64,000 bases of DNA, from contig VWZP01005252.1 in the NCBI GenBank assembly GCA_013396995.1, positions 970,889 to 1,034,888 on the forward strand. The letters are read 5' to 3'. The notes beneath the pieces were generated by a model, which ran no database searches, was not told the DNA's origin, and worked only from the letters and a program-made list of their open reading frames with translations. The DNA comes from Dicaeum eximium (taxonomy: Eukaryota > Chordata > Aves > Passeriformes > Dicaeidae). How positions within the stretch are numbered: the stretch's first letter is position 1; every line of letters begins with the position of its first letter. The position numbers and the translations under genes are program-made. This document shows, piece after piece, positions 50,501-63,501 of this stretch.

Positions 50501-51199
50501 AATTCCCCTTTTCCTGGGATTTGCTCTAAACTATCACAGTTCAGGTCTCAAATTGCTACAGGTATTCCAAATCCTTGAGTTACCCAAGTGTTCTGTCCTG
50601 GAAAAACACCTCTCTGCCATCCCTACCCCAAAATGTGACACATCCTCCTCGGAGAGAAATCAAGTATTTTCCCATGCAAGGTCCCACTCTGGCAGTAGTT
50701 CCCTTTTTACAGAAAGCCCACACTGGTACCATCCTGACCCAAATCCACAGGTTTCCAGCTCTAGACTGCATGAGAAAGTCTGCAATAAAGGCAGTGCCTC
50801 TGGCACACCTGAATGCACCTTATTTGCGTGGGGGAATGGGTGCCCAGCTCTGGGTTACCTGTAACTCACAGGTGCTTTCCTTTCCCATCTCCACTGGGAG
50901 ATGGAGTTCACCTCATTGCTTTTAGCTGAGGTAATGTTCAGGTTAGCAGCTGGGACAATTTGTTGAAGATCAGAGGGATGATTTAAGTGATCTGCAAACT
51001 GCACCCACACCTTCCAGCACTCCTCTAGCATCCTACCACTAGATCTTAATTTTCTCTCCATGAAGAGTGCTTCCTCAAAAGAGGGAAATATCAAGAAATA
51101 GGCATTCAGAGGCAACACTGGGGGAAAGCCACTCACACAGAGCTGCCACACCAACAGCTGCCCCCAGTGCTGCTTTGCTGGCTTTGCCCATTACCCCTC
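47591..51199. other. Noncoding stretch, one N
   Basis: No exon or interspersed repeat is recognised. The 151-codon frame at 48,871-49,326 runs into the N at 49,323 and shows no domain. Overlapping frames at 50,493-50,925 on both strands are compositional. A short CA run lies near 48,356-48,371. Confidence 0.5.
49294..49322 (+). repeat. (AAAAC)n microsatellite ending at an N
   Basis: About five CAAAA units followed by an ambiguous base at 49,323. The N probably reflects uncertainty in repeat length or base calling. Confidence 0.9.
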
Positions 51200-51690
51200 T
51201 GAACAAAGGGACGACAGCCACGGCGTGACCTGCCGGGAGCAGGGGCTTCTCCAGAGCACTCCGTCTGACCCCGGGGTAATGAACAGAATTAATATGGCAA
51301 AGCCTCTAACACGGCACCACTTCCCAGCAGCACAGCCACAGCCTCTAATTGATTAGTCCATAAAAATCTGTGCACTAAATTGAAAGGAGCTGCACTAATT
51401 CTCTTTTATGTTAAATTTCTGTCTTTCTCCTTTATCGAATCCTCTGTCGAATGTCCCTTTTGCTGCCTATTGTGGGCTTGCTCTGGGCCTGTTTTCCTCT
51501 TGCCCAGATTAAGTACCTAATCAAAATCTTGTCTCCCTTAATGGCATAAAATTGAAAGATAGATATTGCACTTTACACAGCTGATTAAACACTAGAATGT
51601 GGCTAAATGCTTTACAGGGCTTGTTACATTAACTAACTCTGTCATCTGCCAGCTATCTTATAATTGCATATGCTCATGTTGCCACTGGTG
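51200..51690. promoter_or_regulatory. Strongest candidate conserved noncoding element
   Basis: Nine CpGs lie between 51,209 and 51,450, an unusual number for AT-rich intergenic DNA. TAATTGATTA at 51,346-51,355 is a head-to-head pair of homeodomain core sites (P2 spacing), as bound by paired-class dimers. TCGAAT occurs twice, 12 bases apart (51,435 and 51,447). GCTGATTAAAC, TTAAGTACCTAATCAAAA and ATTGCATATGC words follow. No long open frame crosses the centre and no simple repeat is present. The texture strongly resembles deeply conserved enhancers in gene deserts. Confidence 0.4.
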
Positions 51691-53060
51691 AAGCCAAGGT
51701 AAGATTTCTTTTCCCTCCATTACCTCTTTCCAGTCTCTCTCCCTCCACATTGCCACCCACCAGCTGTGTGTCAGAGAGGAGCTTCTAACTCCCCTGCAAC
51801 AACCACCTGAAGAAAAACTGACTGTAATTTTCTGTATATTCAACTTTCAGTCACCGGTTTGTGGCCATCTGAAGTGGCTAATGTGATGGCAAGGGACAGT
51901 AAAAATACATTTTATTTCTGAAGGAAACAATCCTGCCCACACTTCTTGTCTTGTCAGCTTTAATGCTGGGCGCCTTGTTCCATAAGGCTGGAGAAAGCAA
52001 GGAAAGGAGAAAAAAAAAACCAAAAAAACCCAAAAGTGTTTACTTTGTTTAAGAACACCTTTTAAAAAGTCTGAACTTCCCACTGGCTCATCAAAGCAGG
52101 ATCTCATGTAGGTGTACCCAGTGTTGCACATCTTGGCTTTTTTCTTACACTGCAATAATAATGCAGATGGACTTTTTGGAAGACTTACAAGCCTATCCCT
52201 GAAAGGCCTGATTTGCCTTTCAGACGAGAGTTTCACCTTCTGCGAGGCATTCACAGAGAATGATCCCTAAATACAATCTTCAATTAGATTGCTTTGAGAA
52301 AGAAAAGAGCAAACCAACCCAGAAAAGCTGCTACAGAAATCTTTTTGGAAGAAAGAAAATAGGTAGAGATTTTGTTAGAGGTTCTTAGGAATTGTTAACA
52401 ATTGAAACATTAATCAGGGCTCATATTTTGTTTAAGGATACAAACCATGTTGCCAAATCCTCTGCAGGTAAGATTGGTTGTCTTTGTTATCCACAGACCC
52501 AGCAATTTTAGAAACAGACCTTTGCACAAATATTTCTGTATAGATTGCTTTAAAGTAATTGCCAAAACACTCCTCCCTTTTAATACAGAAAATAGACTGC
52601 ACATTACACCCAGCCTGCAAAATGTGGAAAGCTGGTTCAGTTCATGTGCATTTCTTCCTGACCCCAATCTTTTACAAAGAATCTATTTGTTAAGCAATAA
52701 AACAACCCGTCACCCATTTCTGGTCCATATATTACCCTAAAAACCTTTTTTCTTATTTCTAAACTCCACTGCAGAAGGTGCTAAAAGTCTCTTTTTGCCA
52801 CCTTCTTTCTAATTCTGCACCTTGTTATGCAAAAGCAGGACTCCAGCCAGGCAAGGAGGCTCTGTCTGGGGGTCAGCTGCTCTCTGAGGGGCTGCATTCA
52901 CAACCAACTAATAAAGCTACCACTAAGCTTTGCCCTAAAAACACCCAAAGGCCCAATTTGCTTCCCATGGGCTCAGCAATAAGGCTTTACTGGGTGGGTT
53001 CTCTCTCCCCCATTTACATGGATGCTAAATCAAGCTGGGCTGAAGCAGAAATTACAAATC
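51691..53060. other. Noncoding stretch, no gene seen
   Basis: The minus-strand frame at 51,847-52,254 (135 codons) and the plus-strand frame at 52,778-53,191 (137 codons) have no recognisable domains. CTGCAGGTAAGA near 52,463 is a good donor-like word, but no acceptor-exon pairing supports it. Confidence 0.5.
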
Positions 53061-53215
53061 TGCCAGCAATTAATAATCGATTAATTGTTTTCTTATCCCA
53101 CCAGGATGCTGCACCTTCCCATCTGCCATTCATTGGTTCCCTCCTGAAACCAAACAAATTAGTTTATTGTGCCATTGTTAATGGTTCATAAAAGCTTACT
53201 AGAGGCTATTATGAA
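53061..53215. promoter_or_regulatory. Homeodomain-type palindrome in possible element
   Basis: CAATTAAT (53,067-53,074) and ATTAATTG (53,080-53,087) are perfect reverse complements around AATCG, giving four ATTA/TAAT cores in 21 bases. The next 130 bases have no low complexity and include CCATTGTTAATGG and AAATTAGTTTATTGTG words. It suits a site for homeodomain dimers. Function is inferred only. Confidence 0.35.
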
Positions 53216-56200
53216 ATCTTTACTAAGTGCTTGTTTTTAAATATTCATGAAGGCACAATATATACTTTAATAAGACATCTAGCAAGTTACAAAATTGAAC
53301 CCTGCACTAAACATTTAGGTCCTAGGAAAGAGTCATTTGAAAGGAAGATATCCACAGAAAAAAAAGGCACCCACAACTCTCTACTAATCTTCCTTTTTCT
53401 CGATCTACAAGGTAATCTTGCCAAATCCTTTTGCCTGCAGTTTCACACTTATTAAAATTCTTTGGTTTAAGCTAACATACCAATTCCAAATTTCCTCCTG
53501 GAGGAGGAGAATATTCCCCTTTATATTCAATAAAGATCAATATGCAACAGTAGATAGCAAAACTGATTTGGCAAGTTTCAAGGAAAAGCTCTAAGTTAGC
53601 TCAAGATTTATCTGCAGGTACCAAAAGTAGGTGGAAATTTGCTCAAGAACCAGCCAAAACCCACCTCAAACTGGTCATTCAATACAGACAATTCTTCAAC
53701 AGTAAGCATTTTCTAAACAGAAAAATTAATGGCTTCGTGACCTGCCACACTATTTCCTACTGCTGACTTTTGAGCTGGACCCACAATTTAGAGCAGTTCA
53801 TAAAAGCAAGACCAGGTTTGACAATTTTGTCCTAGTGCTTAGTGGACATTTGGCCAAAGCCACATTCCCTTGGCAGTCCTGCAACTCAGCTCAACTGTCA
53901 AAGCCCTTCTAGCAGAGGCACAGCAATCCAGCAGGATATTAAATCTACTTACAGAAGGCTAGGATGAGGAGCAAAGTTTTACCAGTTCTAACCAATGCCA
54001 TCAATCCCTCCCTTTCAGGATCACATTCACAAAGAAATACATTGAATCCTTTTATATATATAAGTCCCAGTGCTCTGATCCCTGCCAAGCATCTATTTAT
54101 GCACTGGAGCAGGTTTGGGAGCCATGGAATTCCCATAATGTGCTCTGCAGCAGAGAACAGCACCTGTACCAGTGTGCAGGCAGGAATGTTCCTTTCCCAA
54201 GGCTGGTCTGATGAGGTGCTGAGCAGAACAGATGGGGTGAGCCACCAGGGCCACGGCAGCACCACGGCTCCCAGGGACAGCCCTGCTGCCAGCCAGCCAG
54301 AATGGAGCCTTTGTGCCCTGCTCCACCAGGGCCTGGGTGGTCCAACCAGCCCCAATCCTGCTCCTCTTCCCACAGCCTGAGCTGTTTATCTGCTTAACTC
54401 CACCAGCCCTGCAGTGGAAGAAGGATGTGCTGACACTTGCTGAACTTCACAGCCGCCTTCCAGCCTTGTTTCTTCTATCCTTTCCCCAAAAATAGTCACA
54501 GCAGCTTGTAGGGGTCTGAAGGGGATGGAGAGGGCAGCACTGGGGTAAATGATCCATGAGAGAGGGGGAGAGCAACAGAGAAAACTCCTATTCAGAGTTC
54601 TCCACTTTTTGTTCTTTTGCAAATGGTTTTCCAGCACAGGAATATTTGGAGTTACTGTGCTCCTCCTAGGACCACAAAAGATCCAAAGTAGCATCCCTCA
54701 GTAGTGTTGGACATCTGCTCCTAACCCAAACAAGACAGCAGTTACCAGGATGTATCCATCAGTTTGCATCCTGGGGCCTGTCTTCTTCCAAAGACCCTCC
54801 AGGCAGTGGGGGGCTGGAGGAGGAATTGGACACAAACATTCCTGTAAGGAGTCAGAGTGAAAAGCCATGGAAGAGAAGTCCAGGAGATCAGGAACTACAA
54901 CTGTTTTCAATGGAATAGTCACCATGAGGTGTCAGTGATGATTGCAAATGCCTCACCAGCAGCACCCAAATGAGCTTTGAGCTGCTTAACTGGACGAGCA
55001 GGCTCTGATCTACCCTTCTGAGATTCTTCCTGGGTTTATTCGTAAGAAAACTAAAGCATAAGACATTACCAGAAGGAGCAAGATAATTCTTTCACTTCAA
55101 ACCCCTGCATCTTCTTTGCTGATCCTCACTTCTCAATTCCTATTCCATTTCTCCCCAGGGACTGTTTGATTAAATATATGTGAATAAAAAGTATCCATTC
55201 CCTTTTGAACTAAGTTAAATTAACAGTGACCTGAACCAGACCCCACTGTCCTGACAGCAATTACTTATCGATGAATCATTTTCCATCTTTAAATACAATT
55301 CCTTGCTCTTTCCAAATTTCTTTGACTTTAAGTGTATGGGAAAAAAAAAAGCACACTTTTAGAAATAATTCAACAAAGTCATGATTTTGCTGGGGGTGTG
55401 GGATGGACAGTAGACAAAGGACAGACATTAGGGGAACAGAAAACTGTTACCATCTTCTCACCTCCTTTTATGATTTTCTTCACATTTCCAAAAGACAATC
55501 TGAAACAGAAAGAGAACTCAGATCCAAATGGAAACAAAAAAATGAAAAATGTCAACTATTTGACAGTGGCCACAGTTGCTATTTTAACACTCTATTTTCT
55601 TCTTTCCTGGTCATAGCATGCCGTGAGGAAGCGACCTCAAGCCATGAGATGTAACTTTGGGGTTCCTAATTCTAATTCAAAGAAATGTTTTGCTGAGATT
55701 TTCTAAGATTCTTTTTTTATTTGTGGACCACACTGAACAACAAGATCTCTTGTACTTATTCTGGAATTTAAAAAATGCTTTTCAAGCCAATGCCTCTAAC
55801 ACAGATGAAAAAAATGCTATTATTATACCTCTCATACAAGCAGATCTCAGGGCAGCCCAGCAGCAAGGCAGACACATCTTTAGAGCAAGTGATTCCTCCT
55901 GGCTGGTGTCAGAGATTTGCTCAAGTGGAAATTAAAGGTCTTACTGCAGGATTTTAGAGTTGTTGTGCTGAATGCTTCAGCTTCACACACTGAAACAAGA
56001 TCTATTTTTCAAGCCCTGAATGAACTTGACAGCTGAAGACATTTGTCCCACTTGCCTACAGTAAAGGAACTGCAAATAACTCCTTGTCTTGAAGGAATTC
56101 ACGCAATCACATTTAAAACATAAAGGGGTTACACTACCCCAGACTCTGGCATTTCCCTTTAGCTTCCAGAGACATCTCCAGATAAGCAAGGCAGCCTGGC

Positions 56201-56897
56201 CAGGCTGGAACACTCCTGGCCATGGATCCCAGCTCACCAAAACTGCTTTACTTTGCAAGGAGTTTCCACTGCTGAGCAGTTCAAAGTGAACTGTTTTCAT
56301 GGTCCACACAACAGCAGCAGCTGAATGGCAAAGAGCAATAGCATTATTTGAAAAGCCACAATGAACTGCTAGTTTTAAACTACTGACAAGTAGGGGAAAA
56401 AAAAAAAAACCCAGATAGAAGACAGCACTGACATCCTTCCATTTCAGGTGGACCAGCCCCCAGAAAGGGCTACACCCAGGGCTATACCATCAGCACTGAG
56501 ACCTCTGTGTTCCTGATCCAAAAGTAAAAAACCTTTGTACTGTATTCCATGATGAGAGGGAGAACAAATCCTCTTTTCGCACTCTTCTCACATCACTTAA
56601 TCCCACTGACCTCCAAAACAATTGTTCCTAATCTCTGTCTTTCATCCTGGACATGATCTCAGAATTAGACTGGGCATCACTAAGTTTACTGATACACAAT
56701 TATAGTTTGGTTCATATTTAAAAATGAAGATTGGCAAAGCCACAGAAAACTGAAGGTTTGCAAAATTTCATCATTTGGGCTTCTGTCTAGATTTCAATTT
56801 CATTACAGACTTTAAATTTAGAAGGGTTTGGACATAAGATTCTCTGTTTTGTCTATCTTTAAATGCCAAACAACCATCATCCAAAAAAGAAAGTGAG
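53216..56897. other. Noncoding stretch, GC-richer at 54.1-54.4 kb
   Basis: No gene is supported. At 53,945-54,380 both strands are open for about 140 codons in GC-rich DNA, and neither frame shows a domain. A short TATATATA lies near 54,053-54,062 and an A14-type run near 56,397-56,410. No repeat family is recognised. Confidence 0.5.
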
Positions 56898-56914
56898 TAA
56901 ATAAATAAATAATT
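56898..56914 (+). repeat. (TAAA)n short microsatellite
   Basis: About four TAAA units. A simple repeat. Confidence 0.75.
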
Positions 56915-59479
56915 CATATAACCAGAATTTAACCCTAATGAATTCAATCCCTTTTTATTGTAAAGGGAAAGTTATGCTTGCAGGCATAGTTTGGGCCTTG
57001 TTTTTAAATGCAGAGAATAGTAAAATAGATGCAATGTTTATGAATTATTAAAACCCGCACAAGGATTTCTTTTCTCTTCCACAGCTTCTTGTTTAATCCT
57101 TGTTCATTGTTGGGGGCTCTGGGGAGGGCTGACATTTAGCACATCTCTGCTGTTCTTCCTTACCCACTGACGTGGGGGCAGAGGGAACCACACACACACA
57201 CAAGAATTTGTAGATTACAAGTGTTCCAAACTTTCATTTCTCCTCACTCCCCACATCCCCTGAACCAAGCCTCTTACAAAGAGAAGACAGAGAAATTCCC
57301 ATCTGGAAGAGTATCCCAACAGCATCTCTTCATCTATTACATGAATAAGAACTTTACTCACCGTGCAAGTAACAGATATTAAGGATTAACACACTTGAGG
57401 TTTGGTGGTTTGGTTTTTTCCTTAAATAAAGTAGTATCCTTATTTTGTAGGTGCTGTGGTGGTCAGGGGTTATGTTTTGATGTAATGATACTATTTTTTT
57501 CTTAAGAAAAAAGATAGTTTAGGGGGTATATTTAGGAACAGGATTTAGAGATTTGCAACCTGAAAATATTTGAGCATCCCATCATATACCAGTCTTCAGC
57601 ACACAGATAGATCCCCACAGAGTGCTGGCAGCATCAGCCACACCATTATTCCCTGGACATTTACAGCATCAGCTGCTATATAAAACCTATTTCCTATTTT
57701 CACAGGGAACAATAAGACCAAAAATCCAGGCACAAATTAATCATGCTGTCTCATATGGAGAATTTTGAAACAATGGTTAATTCACTATGAGCAGCCTTAT
57801 TACAGCAATGATGATCTGGGTGTAAATGCCAGACAAGATTCCAGGTGGAACAACTGATCTAAGCAAAGGGAAAACAGTCAAATTTGGGACCTTCTGCCCA
57901 AAAGTAGCTGGTTATTTCCAGCCCCCTCTACATCAAACACTAGGCAGAAGGTATCACCTTCCCTGGTAAAGTCTGCCTTGTTCTAAACACCGCAGAACAG
58001 AGAAGGATGAGGAATACACAACACTTCCAACAGCAATATAATTTTCCAGAAAGGGATTTAACAGATTTGGGAGTTTGAGAACAAATTCAGAATATTTGAG
58101 ACATTGAGGAGTTAAGAGTAACAAAAGAATAATTTGCAGAAAGTAGGGCCACAGTAGACTATCACGTCCATTAGTACATCCCTAATTAATGTGTTAATAA
58201 TGCAAAGTACTTTTAAAAAGCTTAATGTCAACCCTTTGCCTGTACTCCCAGTGTGCACAGTCTATCTACCTCAATTCTAGTGCACAAATTGTGTCCCAGA
58301 AACTGATAAAGTCTGTGGTAAACCACATATTAATGTAGGCATGCTTTTAATCAGACCGTAAAAAGAGGTTTGAAAGTTTACATTGAGAAACAAACATAAG
58401 CATCAGAATTAAAAACAAAGATGACACGACAGGAAATGCTTGTGAGCTGCTGCAGCTTTTATGCTCCAACCAAACCTGGTTTTCACCAGTGACAGAGAAG
58501 GTTGCACCTTGTTTTTAAAAAACAAACCAAACATGAAAGTACAAAATACCAAATGGGAGGAGAGGGAACCACAACTTTGGACAATGAAGATAAACTGGAC
58601 TTTTCATTAAATTAGGACAGCATCCAGAAAGCTCCCTGTGTGAGTTGTAGGGGTAGCTCAGAGTTACAGCTCTGACACTGGTGCAGGTGCTGCACTGAGT
58701 GAGGCTGCTGGGATTGTTTGGGTTTCCATGGCTGGACTGAGTCCCATGCTTGCTGCTTACAGCAGAGCACACAAATATAGGAGGGTGATGCAAGAGCTGC
58801 AGCTCAAACCCTCCTGCATGGTGTCACAGCCTGTATCGATATTAAAAAATCAAGAATAATTTTGTATCAAGTTACAGAATATTATGCTAAACTGAAATAT
58901 TTAAGGAGACATAATCTTACTTTATAGCTATTTTTCAGGGTTACTCAAAACTATTCGTTCAATAAAAGAATAATACTCTCAAATAAATTCTTGCCCTGAA
59001 CAACTCCAAGCTTACTACAGCTCCACCCCTGCATAATCAAGCTATTAAGAATTTTTGTTGTATTTCTACATAATTTCTACAATTTTTCTTGTCCCTTTCT
59101 TATTTTTCCTCCCTAACCACGAACAAATCCATCTCTGTACATAAACACACTTTATCACCATATTATCCGTGGGAAATGGTACTAAAATAAAACACATCCG
59201 CCTTGCAAATGAGAAATGCAAAAAAGCTTGCCATGGCTTTAATGAAATTGTGTATGTGTGATGTTTTCATTGTATAAAAGCAACTATTTAACTGCTCACT
59301 AGAGGGGTTTAACAAACAACATGTTTGTAGTAAAAGCTTTGAGATGCTGGGTATTCCTATGGAAATTTCCTTCTGGTCTCCCCAAAAGATATTACACTTA
59401 AGTGTTCTTTTAATTTTGTTACTTTTTACCCCTTTTAAGAGTATGGTTAAAAAAAAAAAATCCACCACCACTCTTCTGC
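56915..59479. other. Noncoding stretch, no gene seen
   Basis: Few open frames of any length. Items seen are a short CA run near 57,189-57,202 and an A12-type run near 59,449-59,460. Nothing resembles an exon or interspersed repeat. Confidence 0.6.
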
Positions 59480-59800
59480 ATGTTTAAACTGCTGCCAGAA
59501 AGCTTTTGTTTCCCTGTGTTTATTAATAAGCTATCTCTTTAAATCTACTCTGCTGTGCTCTACAAATTGTAAAGAGCATACAAATGAGACACAAAGCAGC
59601 TGCCAAGTGCGTAAGTAAAGCTTGGCCTGGCCAGTAATAAGCAAAAACTATTTAATCCTCCTTAACGCTTTGCAATCTATGCAAAAAATATTTATAGGAG
59701 CAACATCAAACCCAAAAATTATCAGGTAAAGTTTTGACAGCATAAGAGATCAATATTTTCCTTAGCTAATATAATCTATTTATGAGTTGCTGGGGATTGT
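59480..59800. promoter_or_regulatory. Weak candidate conserved noncoding element
   Basis: There is no open frame over 60 codons and no simple repeat. AT-rich sequence keeps two CpGs (near 59,609 and 59,665) and has TTTATTAATAAGC, TTTATAGGAGC and TTTATGAG words. This is weaker evidence than for the 51.2 kb or 28.5 kb blocks. Confidence 0.18.
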
Positions 59801-62800
59801 TGATCAAGATTTTTCAATCAGAATTTGTCCATCACAAGACAAACTTTTGGGAGAACCAGCTGTATTTACAGACAGTTTTTAGAGTAATAACTTTATTACA
59901 ACTGAATGCAAACACCTCCTGAAGGGTCTTCCCAGAATTCCCACTTGAAAAAGAACTGAAAAAAGCTGGAAAAAGCCCCACCACCACAACCCACAACAAA
60001 CCACTGTATTATGTTTTAAGGAGGATGATGCTCTACCAAAGCAAGGGTTTCAATTCTGAAATGAGTGTACAAAAAACTGCATCTTCCAAGTTTACCAAGA
60101 CAAACCCTGATTGACTGATGAACTTCTACTCTCAAAACAGAAAATAAAATGTCATTTCCAATCTGACATTTCACTTGAATGCAAAAAGGGAGAGAAAACC
60201 TTAAGTATTCTAAATTTTCAGTGTAAAAAATGGCTGTCTGCCTCATGTTATGTAGTTTGGAAAGCAAAGGGGAGTTGTGAGTAAATCGAGTCAGTAAATG
60301 TAAAATTATCTGAAGTTCAGGGAGGGAGCATTGGGTGATATTCTGGCTTTCTGCAATGAGATGAACCTCCCAAAGAGTAAGCTGGGCACATCACAAACTT
60401 GTGCACTTCAAACATTTAACAAAAAACCCCAACATTCTGCTGTAACTTTTACCCAATGTAGTGTTTAAAATTAATTTCCTGTGTGACAATAGCCTGGCCA
60501 TCACCTTGGGCAAACTGTCAGCACAGAGCAGTGTGGTAAAAGGCTCAGTCCTTCAGACACCTCACTCCTGAGGTGTCAACTCATTTAGTGCTTTTCTTCC
60601 TCTTCTGGAGAGGAAGACTCATCTAGGAAGTTATACAATCTACTTTTTTACCATACAAAAAGACTGAACAAACCCATACATTTATTTTCTGAAAAGGAAA
60701 GCAGCACCACTGCACCTGTAAAGGCACAATCTCCACGTGCCACACACTGCTTGGAAAAGGATTCACCACCAAAGGAGTGGGCTCTGCTGCCTGGGTCTCC
60801 TCCAGGCTTCTTATAGCACCTCTGATAAACTCCAGACAGCTCCCAAACCTACACTGCTTCACCAGACTGAGCATGTTATTTCCCCATCCAGCTCCAAGTA
60901 AGGCATTTGAGTTACAGACCCATTTTTTGCCACAGTTTCTCTTCTAAAACAAAGCAAAAGCTTCCCAGGGCTATTACTTCCAATTGGGAGGAAAAAAAAA
61001 ATAGACAGCCCTGAAAGAGAATACACCAAGGATTCATTCATGGTGGCACAATAGCAAAACAAAGGAAAAAACCCCACAACAAGGCAGCATTTCTGTTGCC
61101 TCCACAGATTCCCCCTTTATTTGCCTAAATCATCAGAATGAGATGCTGTGCATTACTGTGCTACTTACACACCTCCTAAACCCAGGTTTGCTTTGGCTGG
61201 GCTTTGCAGTGCCCTGTGAAATGTCACTGGTTTGAATTCTGCAGCAAGCCCAACCTTGTCAGGGAGCATCCTTTCCACAGGATTTCTATGAAAGGGAAGA
61301 ATTTGTAGCCATCTATGGAGCAGCTTGAATAACTGGGAAGGGAACAATCCAAATGTGGCCCTGCCTGCTATGGCCAAGTAACCTGTGGACATCTCCCCTG
61401 TCCCTCAGCTCCTTTCTACAGTTCTCAGGTGATTTGGAGCAATCTTTTGCAGCTCACTGCATGTTTAGGAACAGTTGTTGTCTGCTCCTAGGGTTCCATG
61501 TGGCACACAGCTTCAATCTTCCTTTGTTTGGTGGGAACCTGGTCTGCAGAATTCCAGCCAGCATGTGATGAGCAGAAAATACTTGTGTTTGTCTATGAAT
61601 TACCATTGCTGGCGTGCAAGAACACATCTTTGTACGTACAGGAGCCACCTTAGAACCTGCAACAACAAAATTATCTTCTGATCTTTTCCAGAAGAGATAC
61701 CATGGTATTAAAGTCAGCAGTTTGGGATGTTTCTCTTCCTGGTGAGTGTGTGTCCCCAACCTGAGGTTTTGTTGGACATCACCATGCAAAAACCCCACTC
61801 TCAGTCATCCTCAAAGCATGCAAAATTAGATGCTAAAACTCACTTGTCAACTGACTATTTGGTGTTTGTGGTTGGATTTGTCTTTACACAATAATTTTCA
61901 TCCTAATTAAGACTTCTGGGTGAATCCTCAATACAAATAAAATTAATTTGGGAAGAGTAAATACAGAGGAACAAATCACAGTCCAAGTGCACAGTCTCTT
62001 GGAGCCTGTGAGACTGCAGAATCTTGCTTGCAGATCGTCTCAGCCAGCTCTAATCATTTATTTAAAAAGAGACTAACAGAATAGTCTGTCCTGGAGGATG
62101 AAAGCATATGTTAGTCTCAGCGTGGATTCCTTTAGGAGGGCAGTGTAATTATCACATTCAGCACTACCGTAACTCAAACCTACTCTTCCGTTTTCTCTCT
62201 TTAAATACCAACTGAAGTGCATATAAATAATTTGACTGCACAAAATGCAGCTCTCCCCACTGAATTGTCACCAAGGCAAGTCAGTCAAAGTCAGATGGAC
62301 AAAGGACAGACTGGATGATCCCAGCACAGGGGGCTGGTAACAGCTGCTCTGCCCATCTCCATGCTAACAAGACTTTTTGGTTTGCTTGGGGACTTTCGGG
62401 GTGTGGTTTGGTTTGATGCTTTGTTGAGAATTTTCCAATTTGTGGTTATTTTGAGGAGGGATTTTTTTGTTTGTTTTTAAACCAATAAGTCTTCATCACA
62501 GCACAAAACAGGTGAGAGTAGCATCCTCTGGCAGCAGCTTTGGGAACCCTAGGGAGCAGGTTGCTGTCTGTGAAGTCCAGGCAGAACCTGTCCAGATGCT
62601 TTTGGCTCCTCCTAGAGAGCCCAAGGTGGTGGTAGGAAAGTCAAATCAGCATAAAATTTGCATATGGACATGAAGTGGCTTCCTTAGCTCATGGAAAGCC
62701 AGAGCCTTACACAATCCTAACACAACCCAGAATTGAAAACTCTAACATGAAAAAGAAAGCAATGCCATCCTTCCATGCTAACAGAGGGCCTCTACCCTGC

Positions 62801-62837
62801 CAATTAATTACTTGGAAAAAGATTTACTGGAACAAGC
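59801..62837. other. Noncoding stretch with one hairpin
   Basis: No gene is supported. A perfect 9-bp hairpin lies at 60,556-60,577 (GACACCTCA and TGAGGTGTC around CTCC). A T/G-rich stretch at about 62,373-62,480 resembles the 17.7 kb tract in composition but is shorter and less pure. Open frames have no recognisable domains. Confidence 0.5.
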
Positions 62838-63501
62838 AACTCAATGTAAGCTCCCAGCACAATGTTGTGACAGAAGTGGCTAATGTTGGTTTTAGAGGTA
62901 TAAAGAGGAGCAGTAAGTGGGATTGATGAAGTGATTATACATTTATTTATGACATTGGTGAGACCAGTAAAAGACACACAAAGCTCAGTTGCAGCAGTAC
63001 AACTTTCTAAAGAGTGTTGAGAAAAAACAAAGATGTGAACAACTGGAGGGGCCAATAACTGGGATCTCAATGAGAGCTGAAAGAGCTCAATCTGTTTAGC
63101 CTATCAACAAAGATTGAGAGGTAACTTGATTAGTGTACAAGTACCTTCATGGAGAGAAAACAAAGGGTATTAAACGGCTCATTAATCTATCAGAGAGAGG
63201 CATAACAAAAACTAATGGCTGGAAACTGAAGCCAGACTGATTTAAATTTAAAACTAGGCACGATTTTTTTTTTTTTTAACACTGTGGGGTATTCTCCAGC
63301 TTTTGATACATTGAAATCTAGAAATGGATGCTGTCTGGAATACCTGCTTTAGGCAGACACGAGTTACACTGTCGTTAAGTACAAAAGTTATTGGAATCAA
63401 TAGTGTGGTAACCAGGAGAAATGCAATGCCCTACAATACACACTGAGTCAGAGGGACAACCCAGGGGTCCCTCTGGGCCTCAAATCCCAGGAATCTGTGA
63501 A
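62838..63501 (+). mobile_element. Ancient CR1 LINE fragment with RT remnant
   Basis: This longer, much-diverged CR1 copy reaches into the end of the reverse-transcriptase gene. At 62,919-62,966 one frame still reads GIDEVIIHLFMTLVRP, matching the REVI..LY.ALVRP segment near the C-terminus of bird CR1 ORF2. Downstream come 'gagctcaatctgtttag', 'ggtaacttgat', 'caagtaccttcatgg', 'atctatcagagagagg' and 'atggctggaaactgaagc', then a T14 expansion at 63,264-63,277, and a tail near 'gggcctcaaatc...gaatctgtga'. This form is the older amniote-type CR1 also familiar from turtles and crocodilians. It is a non-functional remnant. The left edge is approximate. Confidence 0.85.

Noticed and set aside
52447..52475. 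Donor-like CTGCAGGTAAGA
   Set aside because: No matching acceptor or open exon upstream; such words occur often by chance.
53945..54380. Open frames of about 140 codons on both strands
   Set aside because: Mirror-image open frames in GC-rich sequence with no domain on either strand.
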